Below are positions 24,292-32,934 of a DNA stretch of 64,000 bases, piece by piece. The position numbers and the translations under genes were made by a program. Source of the stretch: Balneatrix alpica DSM 16621 (lineage in GTDB: Bacteria > Pseudomonadota > Gammaproteobacteria > Pseudomonadales > Balneatricaceae); contig NZ_JHUZ01000011.1 in assembly GCF_000619885.1 (NCBI RefSeq), forward strand, positions 1 through 64,000. The letters are read 5' to 3'. The notes beneath the pieces are model-generated. The model was not told the DNA's origin. It worked only from the letters and a program-made list of their open reading frames with translations, and did no database searches. Within the stretch, counting starts at the first letter, position 1; every line of letters starts with the position of its first letter.

Positions 24292-27024
24292 ATGTTCGCG
24301 CGTTTTTTTCGACCCAAATGGCAGCACGCCAAAGCAGAAGTACGCCTGCAGGCCGTTCAACGGCTGAATCCCGAAGCAAGCGCCGATCAGCAAATCCTAG
24401 TTGAACTCGCTCGCGGTGATAGTGCCGGTACCGTACGCGGGGCAGCGATTGAGCGCCTTACCCAGCCTCAGGCACTATTGCCTATTGTGCGGGGTGAACA
24501 GGATCCGTCCATCCGTCAACTGGCCCTACGCCAGCTGGCAAAAACCCTCAGTCAAAGTGAGTCCCCTGATAGCCAACTGCTTGAGCAAATCACCCAACAG
24601 GACTTACTAGTGCATTTGGCACTGCATGCCCATAGTAACCCCTTGCGTCAGCAAGCCTTAAGTAAGCTACAGGAAGATCAGGATCTCCTTACCCTAGCTT
24701 GCAGTACCTTGCCAATAGAACTGCGAGTTCAGGCAGCCGAACGCATCCAGGGCCGTGAGGCCATTGAGCAACTACTTAGAGAGACCCAGAACAACAAGCG
24801 TCTGCAACGCTTAGCTCGGGATAAGCTCACTCGTTTAAAAGAAGCAGAGAAAGCCCAGCAGCAACTGCAGCAGCAAGCTGACAACCTATGCCAGAGCCTT
24901 GCTAGCCTGAGCCGTACTCAGTGGTTCCCTCACTATGGCGCCAAGTTGGAAGGACTTAAGCAACAGTGGCAGCAACTTCCTGCCGAGGCACTGGCCAGCA
25001 ACTGGCAGGAGCGTTTTCAGCAGTTAGTTGCAGCATGCGAACAGCAAATTCTTGCGCAGCAGGCGGCAGAAACCGCCCGACTGGCCGAACAGCAGGCTGC
25101 CGCCGCTGCACAACAGGCCCGGGAACAACAACAGCAAGCCCAACATGCCTTCTACCAGCAGCTAAGCGCCCTGACAGAGTTGGATCAGCCACAATTGGCT
25201 GAGTGGCAACAGCGCTATCTACAACTCAGCACGGCCTGGCAGGAGTTGCAAACCGAGCCCGCCGAGCCCGAGTCGCTACGCCAAATCGCGCTCGCACTTG
25301 AGCACTGGCAACAATACTTACATCTGCAAGAGGCGCTGGCCGCTGCGCTGCAGCAGCCTGAAGTCGATACCCTGCTGCAGTTACGCAAACAACTGCAATG
25401 GCCGACCAAGCTGGCGCAGCCTGCTCTGCTGCAACAACTCGAGCAGCACCTGCAGCAACTCCAACAGCAACAGCGCCAGGCCCGTCAGCAACAGCGTCAG
25501 GGACAACAGCAACTTGAAGCCAAGCTGGAACAGATGGCACGCCACCTCCAGGCCGGGCGCAGTAAAGCCGCCAGCCGTATTGGTCAACAACTGCAACAAC
25601 AACTCAGCGAGGGTGAATCCTTTCCCCTTGCTCTGCAACACCGTTTGCAGCAGCTTCAGCAGAAGCTACAGGAACTACTGGATTGGCAAGGCTTTGCTTT
25701 AGTACCGAAAAAGCAGGAACTAATCGCTGCGATGCAGGCACTGGCAAGCCAGCCACAGGAACCAGCACAGCAATTGCAACGTATCCGCCAGCTCAATCAA
25801 GAGTGGAAAGCCCTGGGCTCTGATCCTTCTCCCCAGGCGCAAACTCTGTGGCAGGCATTCCGTGAAGCAAGCGATGCGGCCTACGCTCCTTGCCAAGAAT
25901 ATGTACAGCAGCGTGAGCAACAAAAGCACGCTAACCTCAGTATTCGCCAACAACTGTGCGAGCAATTACAACAGTTTTTAAGCAGTGACCAACCTGCACA
26001 GGCGAGCTTGGAGTTCCTCGAGCAACTGCGCCAAACTGCACGTAACCAGTGGCAACAAGCGACTCCGGTAGACAAGGAAGCCGCTGCCCAGTGCCAGCAG
26101 CAGTTTGACCAACTGATGGATCAGTTATCGCAGCAGATCAACGCTGGCAAGCGTGACATTGAGCAAGCTAAAACTGAACTGCTAGCGGCAGCGGAAGCCT
26201 TGCTCGACTGGGAGGATGTACAAGCAGCCACTCAGGAAGCCAAAAACATTCAACAGCGCTGGAGAGAACTCGGCCAGGGACGCCGACGCCAGGAGCAAGC
26301 ACTCTGGGCCCGCTTCCGCCAGTGCTGTGACCAACTGTTTGCCAAGCGCGATGAAGTGCGCCAACAACGCCGCCAAGAGCGCCAGGCCCAGCAGGATCAA
26401 GAAAGCCAAGAAGCCATCCAGTTACTTAAGCAGCTACAACAACTCCAGCAGCAAAGCAGCCTGAGTGAAGAACGCCTAAACGAGTGCTTAAGCCGTTGGC
26501 AACAATTGCCAAAGCGTTTACAGCAACAACATAGCGAGGCCGCTGATTTAATTCAGCAGCTGCAACAACAACTGGTCAAAGCAAGCTATCAACCTTTACT
26601 GCAAGCCTTAGAGCAAGCCTACGCAGTCCTGCCTCAGCTGGAACGTCTAGAATGTGGCGAAGAGCCGGACGCAACGCTGACACAGGATGCTCTCCCCGAA
26701 GCGCTGCTATCCCGCTACCTAAGCGCCCGTGAAGGCCATAGCGAATTACGCATGCAGATGCAGCAGCAAGAACACCGCCTGCTTTGTATTCGCATGGAAT
26801 TGTTGGCGGGCGTTGACAGCCCTGCACAAGATCAGAACTTACGCATGCAATATCAACTTGCACGCCTGCAAGACTCAATGGAACAGGGTCATAAGGATAC
26901 CACTCCGCTCTGCGTACAAATGTGGGAACTGGAATTGGAATGGTTAGCTGCCGGCCCCTGTGCCGATGACAGCCTTCCAAAGCGCTTCCAACAGGCACTC
27001 AGCATTGCCCGCCAGCGCTATTAA
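24292..27024 (+). CDS. DUF349 protein with N-terminal HEAT-like repeats
   Basis: The 910-aa, extremely Gln-rich protein begins with MFARFFRPKWQHAKAEVRLQAVQRL and HEAT-like helical repeats (residues about 15-160). Long coiled coils and several DUF349 modules follow, recognised by W-x-x-L-G and LW-x-x-F-R patterns (EWKALGSDPSPQAQTLWQAF; RWRELGQGRRRQEQALWARF). Function is unknown; the family is widespread in gammaproteobacteria. The start at 24292 gives the family N-terminus; the in-frame extension to 24112 overlaps sbcB and is rejected. A TACAAT -10-like box lies at 24202-24207. A bidirectional terminator follows. Confidence 0.85.
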   Translation: MFARFFRPKWQHAKAEVRLQAVQRLNPEASADQQILVELARGDSAGTVRGAAIERLTQPQALLPIVRGEQDPSIRQLALRQLAKTLSQSESPDSQLLEQITQQDLLVHLALHAHSNPLRQQALSKLQEDQDLLTLACSTLPIELRVQAAERIQGREAIEQLLRETQNNKRLQRLARDKLTRLKEAEKAQQQLQQQADNLCQSLASLSRTQWFPHYGAKLEGLKQQWQQLPAEALASNWQERFQQLVAACEQQILAQQAAETARLAEQQAAAAAQQAREQQQQAQHAFYQQLSALTELDQPQLAEWQQRYLQLSTAWQELQTEPAEPESLRQIALALEHWQQYLHLQEALAAALQQPEVDTLLQLRKQLQWPTKLAQPALLQQLEQHLQQLQQQQRQARQQQRQGQQQLEAKLEQMARHLQAGRSKAASRIGQQLQQQLSEGESFPLALQHRLQQLQQKLQELLDWQGFALVPKKQELIAAMQALASQPQEPAQQLQRIRQLNQEWKALGSDPSPQAQTLWQAFREASDAAYAPCQEYVQQREQQKHANLSIRQQLCEQLQQFLSSDQPAQASLEFLEQLRQTARNQWQQATPVDKEAAAQCQQQFDQLMDQLSQQINAGKRDIEQAKTELLAAAEALLDWEDVQAATQEAKNIQQRWRELGQGRRRQEQALWARFRQCCDQLFAKRDEVRQQRRQERQAQQDQESQEAIQLLKQLQQLQQQSSLSEERLNECLSRWQQLPKRLQQQHSEAADLIQQLQQQLVKASYQPLLQALEQAYAVLPQLERLECGEEPDATLTQDALPEALLSRYLSAREGHSELRMQMQQQEHRLLCIRMELLAGVDSPAQDQNLRMQYQLARLQDSMEQGHKDTTPLCVQMWELELEWLAAGPCADDSLPKRFQQALSIARQRY

Positions 27025-27055
27025 AAGCCATCTACCCAGTAACGATCCAGTAACG

Positions 27056-27084
27056 AAAAAGGGGCCACATCATGGCCCCTTTTT
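27056..27084. terminator. bidirectional terminator between the DUF349 gene and phaB
   Basis: AAAAAGGGGCCA-CATCA-TGGCCCCTTTTT is a symmetrical hairpin with a 7-bp GC stem and T-runs on both strands, well placed to end both convergent genes. Confidence 0.9.
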
Positions 27085-27101
27085 ATCTCTGTCCAGCCCG
27101 C

Positions 27102-27851
27102 TTAGAACATGTGCTGGCCGCCATTGATGGCAATGTTAGAACCTGTGATATAGCCAGAGTGATCACTACAGAGGAAGCTCACTACCTGGCCAATCTCTTC
27201 TGGTGTCCCCAAACGACCGACAGGAATGTCAGCAACAATTTTCTCCAAGATTTCAGGAGCAATTTTTGCAACCATCGGCGTCATCACGTAACCAGGAGAG
27301 ACGGTATTCACCGTCACCCCCTTACGCGCAACTTCCTGGGCCAACGCTTTGGTAAAGCCATGAATCCCTGCTTTAGCGGCAGAGTAATTTGCCTGACCAA
27401 ACTGTCCTTTCTGCGCATTCACAGAAGAGATATTAACGATACGCCCCCAACCGTTTTCGATCATGGAGTTGATCACCAGGCGGGTCATATGGAACATGGA
27501 GTCAAGGTTAGCAGTCAGCACTTCATTCCACTGCTCCCAACTCATCTTGCGGAATTGGCCGTCACGGGTAATCCCCGCGTTATTGATCAGAATATCGACA
27601 TCCCGTCCTGATACCTCACGAATCTCCTGAATACAGCGCTCACAAGATTCGTAGCTGGTCACATCACCGTAGGCAACATCGATATCAAAGCCCAGCTCAC
27701 GCTGCTCCTGCTGCCAAGCTTTCGCTTTCTCGTGATTTCCCCCGCTGTTATAGCCTGCAAATACATGGTAACCCTGGCGTGCCAACTCCTGACAAATAGC
27801 ACTACCAATGCCCCCTGTCCCCCCGGTAACTAACGCGACTTTTTTAGTCAT
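27102..27851 (-). CDS. phaB: acetoacetyl-CoA reductase
   Basis: The 249-aa short-chain dehydrogenase is of the PhaB/PhbB type, reducing acetoacetyl-CoA to (R)-3-hydroxybutyryl-CoA with NADPH for polyhydroxybutyrate synthesis. The Rossmann motif GGTGGIG is near residue 10, NNAG near 88, the catalytic Ser in NISSVNAQKGQFGQ near 140 and YSAAK near 153. The PhaB-type ending is NGGQHMF. The start at 27851 follows AGGAGAAAAGGGC. No phaA or phaC is in the window. A TATAAT box (27957-27962) lies 106 bp upstream without a good -35. Confidence 0.9.
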   Translation of the reverse strand: MTKKVALVTGGTGGIGSAICQELARQGYHVFAGYNSGGNHEKAKAWQQEQRELGFDIDVAYGDVTSYESCERCIQEIREVSGRDVDILINNAGITRDGQFRKMSWEQWNEVLTANLDSMFHMTRLVINSMIENGWGRIVNISSVNAQKGQFGQANYSAAKAGIHGFTKALAQEVARKGVTVNTVSPGYVMTPMVAKIAPEILEKIVADIPVGRLGTPEEIGQVVSFLCSDHSGYITGSNIAINGGQHMF

Positions 27852-28143
27852 GCCCTTTTCTCCTTTTTCGTCCGTTATTGGATGTTGTAGCAAACGCGGC
27901 AGCGCTCACTCCCTTTCTTGGGCTTGTTTTAATCGTTGTTGTTATAGCAAGGCATTATTATAGTTTTACTACTAATGTAGCCGATCCAGAGAATTACGAA
28001 AGCACCTTGTCAGTCTCGTCCCGAGACCCTATTCGCTAGGTCAATGGATCATAAATAGCATAAGCGCCTTGGCTTGTATTTTGCTTACTTTGTCGTACCC
28101 TGAACATTCGCCTTTGTAAGCACGCTTTGACGGAGTATTAGAT

Positions 28144-28914
28144 ATGGATTTTGCCTCCCTGTTAGGCATTATCTCAGGCTTAGCCCTGATCGTTTCCGCA
28201 ATCTACCTGGGTGGTGACTTTAATATTTTCATCAATATTCCCGGCTTAATGATTGTGGTCGGCGGCACCATTGCTGCCACCCTACTGACTTTTCAGTTCA
28301 AGGATGTGCTGTCCGCTTTTCGCGGTGCTTTCATTGTTTTCAGCCAAGATCGCACCAAACCCCAGGAAATGATCCACACCATGCTGGAACTGAGCAAAGT
28401 CAGCCACCGTAATGGTTTGTTGGCTTTAGCTAATGTTGAGACCGACTCCAAATTTCTTAAACGTGCCTGCAATCTGATTGCCGATGCGGCCACCGAAGAC
28501 TTTATCCGTCTTACTCTGCAAACCGAAATTGACTCTCTCATGGCACGTCACTACGTTGTGCAGGACATCTTTCGCAAGATGGCAGGCTATGCCCCAGCCT
28601 TCGGCATGCTCGGCACCTTGATTGGCTTGGTACAAATGTTGGCACAACTGGATGATCCCGACAGCATTGGCCCCGCAATGGCGGTTGCCCTGTTGACGAC
28701 TTTTTATGGTTCAGTTATGAGCACCATGTTCTTCCTACCCATCGCAGGCAAGCTGAAAGCCCGTACTCTGCTGGAAGTACAAAACCTGGAAATTATTCGG
28801 GAAGGTGCCATTAGCATTCTGGCCAACGACAACTATTTGAATGTCTATGAGCGGCTGTCCTCCTATATTCCCGAAGCTCAGCGTCAGCCTATCAATTTCA
28901 ATAAGAGCAGCTAG
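28144..28914 (+). CDS. pomA: flagellar stator protein PomA/MotA
   Basis: The 256-aa stator subunit has four membrane segments (about 5-22, 33-52, 150-170 and 183-203) and a large cytoplasmic loop whose charged residues contact the rotor. The YAPAFGMLGTLIGLVQML and DPDSIGPAMAVALLTTFYGS blocks are typical of the PomA branch. With pomB it forms the ion-driven torque generator in the inner membrane. The start follows ACGGAG. The 290-bp upstream region showed no convincing flagellar sigma-28 promoter. Confidence 0.92.
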   Translation: MDFASLLGIISGLALIVSAIYLGGDFNIFINIPGLMIVVGGTIAATLLTFQFKDVLSAFRGAFIVFSQDRTKPQEMIHTMLELSKVSHRNGLLALANVETDSKFLKRACNLIADAATEDFIRLTLQTEIDSLMARHYVVQDIFRKMAGYAPAFGMLGTLIGLVQMLAQLDDPDSIGPAMAVALLTTFYGSVMSTMFFLPIAGKLKARTLLEVQNLEIIREGAISILANDNYLNVYERLSSYIPEAQRQPINFNKSS

Positions 28915-28916
28915 CC

Positions 28917-29648
28917 ATGTCCAAACGCGACCTGATGGAAGAAGAGGAAAGCCAGGGCTGGCTGGCTACCTACGCAGATTTAATGAGTCTGCTGCTGGTA
29001 TTCTTTATTTTACTGTTCTCCATCTCCACCATTCAGATCGAACGCTTTAAGGAGGTCTTTACCTCGGTGCGCTTTAGCCTCACTCAGGCAGGCAGCACTA
29101 ATGCCATTATAGAGCTGCCACACGAGGCTCCCACGGAGCGTAAACCCATTCAGAAAGAAGATGTCATCCTGCCACAAACCCAGGAAAACCCTGAGATTCA
29201 GGCAGTGATGCAAGAACTGTCAGAGATTATCAGCACCCCTGAGCTCTCTAAAGAAGTGAAGGTGGTACAACAGGATGATCGTCTGCATATTCGCGTTAAT
29301 GGCCATGCGTTGTTTGAGCCCGGCTCGACCGACCTGTCCTACGAAGCAGATCCAATTCTGGAGGCGCTGGTAAAAGTTTTCTCGCAACATCCGGAGTTCC
29401 AAATCAATATCCAAGGGCATACGGATAATCAACCCATCTTCACCGATAAGTTCCCCTCCAACTGGGAATTGTCCGCTGTCCGCGCCACCACCGTACTGCG
29501 CTATTTTGCCTATGAAGGATTAGATGCAAAACGCTTTAGCGCCACTGGTTTTGCCGACTCACGCCCCCTTACGACCAACCAAACTCCGGAGGGACGCGCA
29601 GAAAATCGCCGTGTAGAGTTTGTTCTTGAACGAATTCGGGCCCAGTGA
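28917..29648 (+). CDS. pomB: flagellar stator protein PomB/MotB
   Basis: The 243-aa partner of PomA has a single membrane helix (residues about 17-38) with the ion-carrying Asp in TYADLMSLL. A plug/linker follows, then a C-terminal OmpA-like peptidoglycan-binding domain with NIQGHTDNQPI near 165. The helix composition (ADLMSLLLVFFILL) resembles sodium-type PomB more than proton-type MotB, so Na+ coupling is likely but inferred. It starts 2 nt after the pomA stop and ends 2 nt before the PilZ gene. Confidence 0.92.
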   Translation: MSKRDLMEEEESQGWLATYADLMSLLLVFFILLFSISTIQIERFKEVFTSVRFSLTQAGSTNAIIELPHEAPTERKPIQKEDVILPQTQENPEIQAVMQELSEIISTPELSKEVKVVQQDDRLHIRVNGHALFEPGSTDLSYEADPILEALVKVFSQHPEFQINIQGHTDNQPIFTDKFPSNWELSAVRATTVLRYFAYEGLDAKRFSATGFADSRPLTTNQTPEGRAENRRVEFVLERIRAQ

Positions 29649-29650
29649 CC

Positions 29651-30031
29651 ATGTTTACCTATAACGAACCAGAAGAGCAGCGGCGCCGCCATTATCGAGT
29701 GCTGATTCGCCCGGGGGATGAGCTTAACCTGCGTATTGCCGATGAGCGGCTACAACTGCGAGATATTTCAGCGGGTGGATGCTCCTTTCGCCAACCGGCG
29801 GTTATCCCTTTGCGTCAGGGACAGCGCATTAAAGCCAGGATCAGCAGCAAGCGGCACCCAGACCTGGAGCTCAAATTGGAGCTGGAGTTATGCCGCCTGC
29901 AACAAGGGTATTGGCACGCTCGCATCCTCACCAGCAATGGCAAAGACTTTAACTTGCTATGTGCACTATTAAACGAAGTGCAGCAAGAGCATATTCGCCA
30001 CGACCAACAGCATTCGAACTCACCCAACTAA
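29651..30031 (+). CDS. PilZ-domain c-di-GMP receptor coupled to the stator genes
   Basis: The 126-aa PilZ protein carries the arginine motif as RRRHYR near residues 11-16, and the D-x-S-x-x-G motif as DISAGG near residue 40. Both are intact, so c-di-GMP binding is expected. It starts 2 nt after the pomB stop, so all three are one operon. By analogy with YcgR-type brakes that act on flagellar motors, it probably tunes stator function by c-di-GMP, but this protein has no YcgR N-terminal domain. A hairpin terminator follows. Confidence 0.88.
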   Translation: MFTYNEPEEQRRRHYRVLIRPGDELNLRIADERLQLRDISAGGCSFRQPAVIPLRQGQRIKARISSKRHPDLELKLELELCRLQQGYWHARILTSNGKDFNLLCALLNEVQQEHIRHDQQHSNSPN

Positions 30032-30068
30032 CGCCCGATACGTCTAACGACGATAGGGACACAGGCAC

Positions 30069-30097
30069 AAAAAAGCCCCGACAAGCGGGGCATTTTT
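30069..30097. terminator. bidirectional terminator after the PilZ gene
   Basis: AAAAAAGCCCCG-ACAAG-CGGGGCATTTTT gives a 6-bp GC stem with a T-rich tail on each strand. It separates the convergent stator operon and phosphate permease. Confidence 0.85.
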
Positions 30098-30117
30098 GTG
30101 TGTCTCTGGCATTTCGC

Positions 30118-31683
30118 TTACGGCAGCATAAAACCACGGATAGCGAAGAAGATAAAAGCAGCCAACAGCGCAGAAACAGGAACAGTAATGATCCAGGCTG
30201 CCACAATTTTGTAAATTGCAGAGCGCTTCACCAACTCCCGCTTAGTCGCCTTTTTCAGCCCTTTGATTTCCTTCTTATTCAGCAAAGAGTCACCAGACTG
30301 AGCTTTCAGCTCACGCAGCATTTGTTTCTTTTCACGCACATCCGCCTGTTCAAAACGCTGCAAGAAGGCATCAACATCCTCCTGGCTAGCATCCTGGTGA
30401 TGCAAGTGAATCTCACGGACCATATCTTCGTAAGAAGTTTTCAAATACTCACGTAAGAAGCCCACGCCAAACACTGCACCCACAGCAATATGAGTGGAGC
30501 TAACAGGCAGGCCTAGCTTACTCGCTACAATGACGGTCAAAGCAGCAGACAATGCGATACAGTAAGCTCGCATCTTATCCAGCTCAGTGATCTCGCTTCC
30601 TACGGTTTTGATCAGCTTAGGACCGTAGAGCGCCAGCCCCACAGAAATACCTAGCGCACCAATCAACATCACCCAAAGGGGAATTCCAGCCTTTTCAGTG
30701 ATGGCACCATGTAACAATGCCTCATTGATCGCCGCTAATGGACCAATCGCATTAGCAACATCGTTTGCACCGTGAGCAAAGCTGAGTAGCGCAGCAGCAA
30801 AAATCAACGGGATATTAAACAAGTTATTTATGCTGTCTTTATTGTTGGCCATTTTGCTGGAGGCCTTACGGATCATCGGACGTACCAGCATAAAAATGAT
30901 CCCTGCCAGCACAGCACCAATAATCAATGCCTGACCAAAATCCAACTTGATTAGATTCTTTGTGCCCTTCAACAGCAGATAGCTGCCAAATGCCCAAGCC
31001 ATCACCGTAACCAACACAGGCACCATGGTATTAGCAGCCGCCAACATATCTGCCTTATAGGTAATGGTACGCTTGATCAGGTAGAGGAAAGCCGCAGCAA
31101 TCACACCGCCAAGCACGGGGGAAATCACCCAGCTGGCCGCAATGCCACCCATTTGGCTCCAGTTTGCTACTTCCATACCACCAGCAGCCACCCCTGCACC
31201 CAACACACCACCAACAATAGAGTGGGTGGTAGAGACCGGAGCACCAATAGCTGTGGCCAAGTTCAGCCACAGAGCACCTGCTAACAAGGCTGCCATCATG
31301 GCCCATACAAACAGATTCACATCACCAATTTTGCTCGGTTGGATGATGCCATTCTTAATGGTGCTAACGACTTCACCACCAGCAATTAAGGCGCCTGCAG
31401 CTTCAAAAATCGCGGCGATCAGAATCGCGCCTACCATGCTCAGGGCTTTGGAGCCCACAGCAGGGCCAACATTGTTTGCCACATCGTTGGCACCGATATT
31501 CAGTGCCATATAAGCACCAAACACCGAGGCGACGATCAACAAGCCACTATGGCTGGCGATCTCTGCTGCCTGTCCCTTGGCAACAAAATAAACTAACAGA
31601 ACAAAGAGTACTGCCGCGCCTAGGCGCATGAGTTCTCTGGATAGACTATTCGTCGATTTCACAATAGTGCTTGGAGATTCCAT
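30118..31683 (-). CDS. pit: PiT-family inorganic phosphate permease
   Basis: The 521-aa integral membrane protein has about 10-12 membrane segments. The duplicated PiT signature is present twice: GANDVANNVGPAVGS near residue 67 and GANDVANAIGPLAA near 310. It transports phosphate, usually as a metal-phosphate complex. A charged cytoplasmic loop (about 430-490, rich in Glu/Lys/Gln) precedes the last membrane helix. The ATG at 31683 follows AGGAAACGACTGC; the in-frame extension to 31728 is not needed. No PhoU-like gene is adjacent. It lies downstream of the rpoH-family gene on the same strand. Confidence 0.9.
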   Translation of the reverse strand: MESPSTIVKSTNSLSRELMRLGAAVLFVLLVYFVAKGQAAEIASHSGLLIVASVFGAYMALNIGANDVANNVGPAVGSKALSMVGAILIAAIFEAAGALIAGGEVVSTIKNGIIQPSKIGDVNLFVWAMMAALLAGALWLNLATAIGAPVSTTHSIVGGVLGAGVAAGGMEVANWSQMGGIAASWVISPVLGGVIAAAFLYLIKRTITYKADMLAAANTMVPVLVTVMAWAFGSYLLLKGTKNLIKLDFGQALIIGAVLAGIIFMLVRPMIRKASSKMANNKDSINNLFNIPLIFAAALLSFAHGANDVANAIGPLAAINEALLHGAITEKAGIPLWVMLIGALGISVGLALYGPKLIKTVGSEITELDKMRAYCIALSAALTVIVASKLGLPVSSTHIAVGAVFGVGFLREYLKTSYEDMVREIHLHHQDASQEDVDAFLQRFEQADVREKKQMLRELKAQSGDSLLNKKEIKGLKKATKRELVKRSAIYKIVAAWIITVPVSALLAAFIFFAIRGFMLP

Positions 31684-31781
31684 GCAGTCGTTTCCTATGC
31701 ATGTTGATCGGGACACTCCAGTCATCAAAGCGTAAAAAGCTTGTCATGCTGAAGTCACACGGCGGCACATTGTACACGTTT

Positions 31782-31806
31782 GCCCCCGCATAGGCTATGC
31801 GGGGGC
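31782..31806. terminator. stem-loop between the rpoH-family gene and pit
   Basis: GCCCCCGCATA and TATGCGGGGGC form an 11-bp perfect stem with a 3-nt loop, 25 nt after the sigma-factor stop. No T-run follows on the minus strand, so it may be a Rho-type end, an mRNA stabiliser or a processing site. Confidence 0.55.
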
Positions 31807-31830
31807 GGGGGGAGAAAATCGCGTTTTTAC

Positions 31831-32670
31831 TCAATGACCAAGAAGGATTTTCTGTATATCTTTCAATGCCTTGGCTTCTAATTGGCGTACACGCTCAGAA
31901 GAAATATCGTAGCGATCGGCCAACTCTTGCAGCGACATTTTATTATCGGTCAACCAGCGCGATACGATGATGTCACGGCTGCGCGGCTCCAAGGTCGCAA
32001 GAGCATTCGCCAGTGCTTTAGAGCTTTCTTTGCAGCTACGTTCTTCAGTGAACATCCGCTCTGGACTGAACTCACTGCTCTCCAGACTGCGTACTGTATC
32101 ACCGTCAAAACCATCGTCATCTCGCCCTTCGTCGAACTCGACATAGCTCATGTCTTTGCCTTTCAGACGTAGCTCCATCTCCTTCACCGCTTCACGGGAA
32201 ACCCCTAAGCGTTCGGCAATATCATCGACTTCTGCTTCTGACAGAGACACGCCCTTAAACTCTGCGCGGAGTTTGAAGAACAGTTTGTGCTGCTCTTTAT
32301 TGGTCGCCACATTCATGATGCGCGAGTGCTTAATCACATATTTGTGAATCTCCGCACGAATCCAGTAAGCCGCAAAGGTCGACAGACGGATGTTACGGTC
32401 AGGATCATGACCTTTTAGCGCCTTCATAAGCCCTGCCGTGCCTTCCTGAATCAAGTCAGCGATAGGAAGACCATAACCACGATAGGAGTATGCGATCCAA
32501 ATCACGCTTTTCAGGTTCGCTAACACCAGCTTTTCAATGCTTTCTTTATCATTGAGCTTGCTACGGCGACTCAGCTCTAACTCTTCCGCCTTAGACAATG
32601 ACTTAATCGCATTGGCTTTGTGAATGAAATGGTGAATATCGCGCCCCGGGGAAAAAATTGATGTACCCAT
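31831..32670 (-). CDS. rpoH: RpoH-family (sigma-32) RNA polymerase sigma factor
   Basis: The 279-aa group 3 sigma factor has region 2 with YGLPIADLIQEGTAGLMKAL and the family-specific RpoH box as EQHKLFFKLR. Region 4 ends with SLQELADRYDISSERVRQLE. The family directs heat-shock transcription. The N-terminal half differs from E. coli at several places (VIWIAYSYRGYG where E. coli has VVHIARNYAGYG), so this could be a second rpoH paralogue. It is not beside ftsYEX, the usual rpoH locus. A strong ribosome-binding site (GGGAGGAGGTG) and a sigma-54 type promoter lie upstream. Confidence 0.85.
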   Translation of the reverse strand: MGTSIFSPGRDIHHFIHKANAIKSLSKAEELELSRRSKLNDKESIEKLVLANLKSVIWIAYSYRGYGLPIADLIQEGTAGLMKALKGHDPDRNIRLSTFAAYWIRAEIHKYVIKHSRIMNVATNKEQHKLFFKLRAEFKGVSLSEAEVDDIAERLGVSREAVKEMELRLKGKDMSYVEFDEGRDDDGFDGDTVRSLESSEFSPERMFTEERSCKESSKALANALATLEPRSRDIIVSRWLTDNKMSLQELADRYDISSERVRQLEAKALKDIQKILLGH

Positions 32671-32774
32671 GTCGCACCTCCTCCCAGCGTCAGCTCTTGA
32701 TTGATGAGCTTGCGCCTGCTTATTGTCGTGGTACTGATTGCAGACCGACTACCCTCTGGTCTTAGTCTGTATTC

Positions 32775-32791
32775 AGCAAGTTCCGGGCCAG
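32775..32791 (-). promoter_or_regulatory. sigma-54 (RpoN) -24/-12 promoter upstream of the rpoH-family gene
   Basis: On the minus strand CTGGCCCGGAACTTGCT matches the consensus TGGCACG-N4-TTGCW with one mismatch. The invariant GG and GC are exactly 10 nt apart. Transcription would start near 32764, giving a leader of about 94 nt before the ATG at 32670. A sigma-54 promoter would need an enhancer-binding activator upstream; inverted repeats lie 145-270 bp upstream. Confidence 0.72.
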
Positions 32792-32934
32792 TTTTTTGTT
32801 ATTACCCGATTCCTTTGTCTTGATACTCCAGATCTTCTCTTTTGGATCAACATCCACCTAAGAAGTTCCTACAGTATTCAGGACCGGCTTGAGTATCAGC
32901 TTAGCGCACAACTGGGATAAGTGTCACAAATGTC

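Noticed and set aside
25060-26600. CAG/CAA repeats in the DUF349 gene as a microsatellite or CRISPR-like array
   Set aside because: The repeats are irregular, stay in frame and encode Gln-rich coiled coil; there are no unit-length direct repeats.
27957-27985. full sigma-70 promoter for phaB
   Set aside because: A TATAAT is present at 27957-27962, but no -35 with more than two matches exists at 16-18 nt spacing, so it is not listed.
28020-28143. sigma-28 flagellar promoter before pomA
   Set aside because: Searched for TAAA-N15-GCCGATAA-like elements; none with acceptable spacing.
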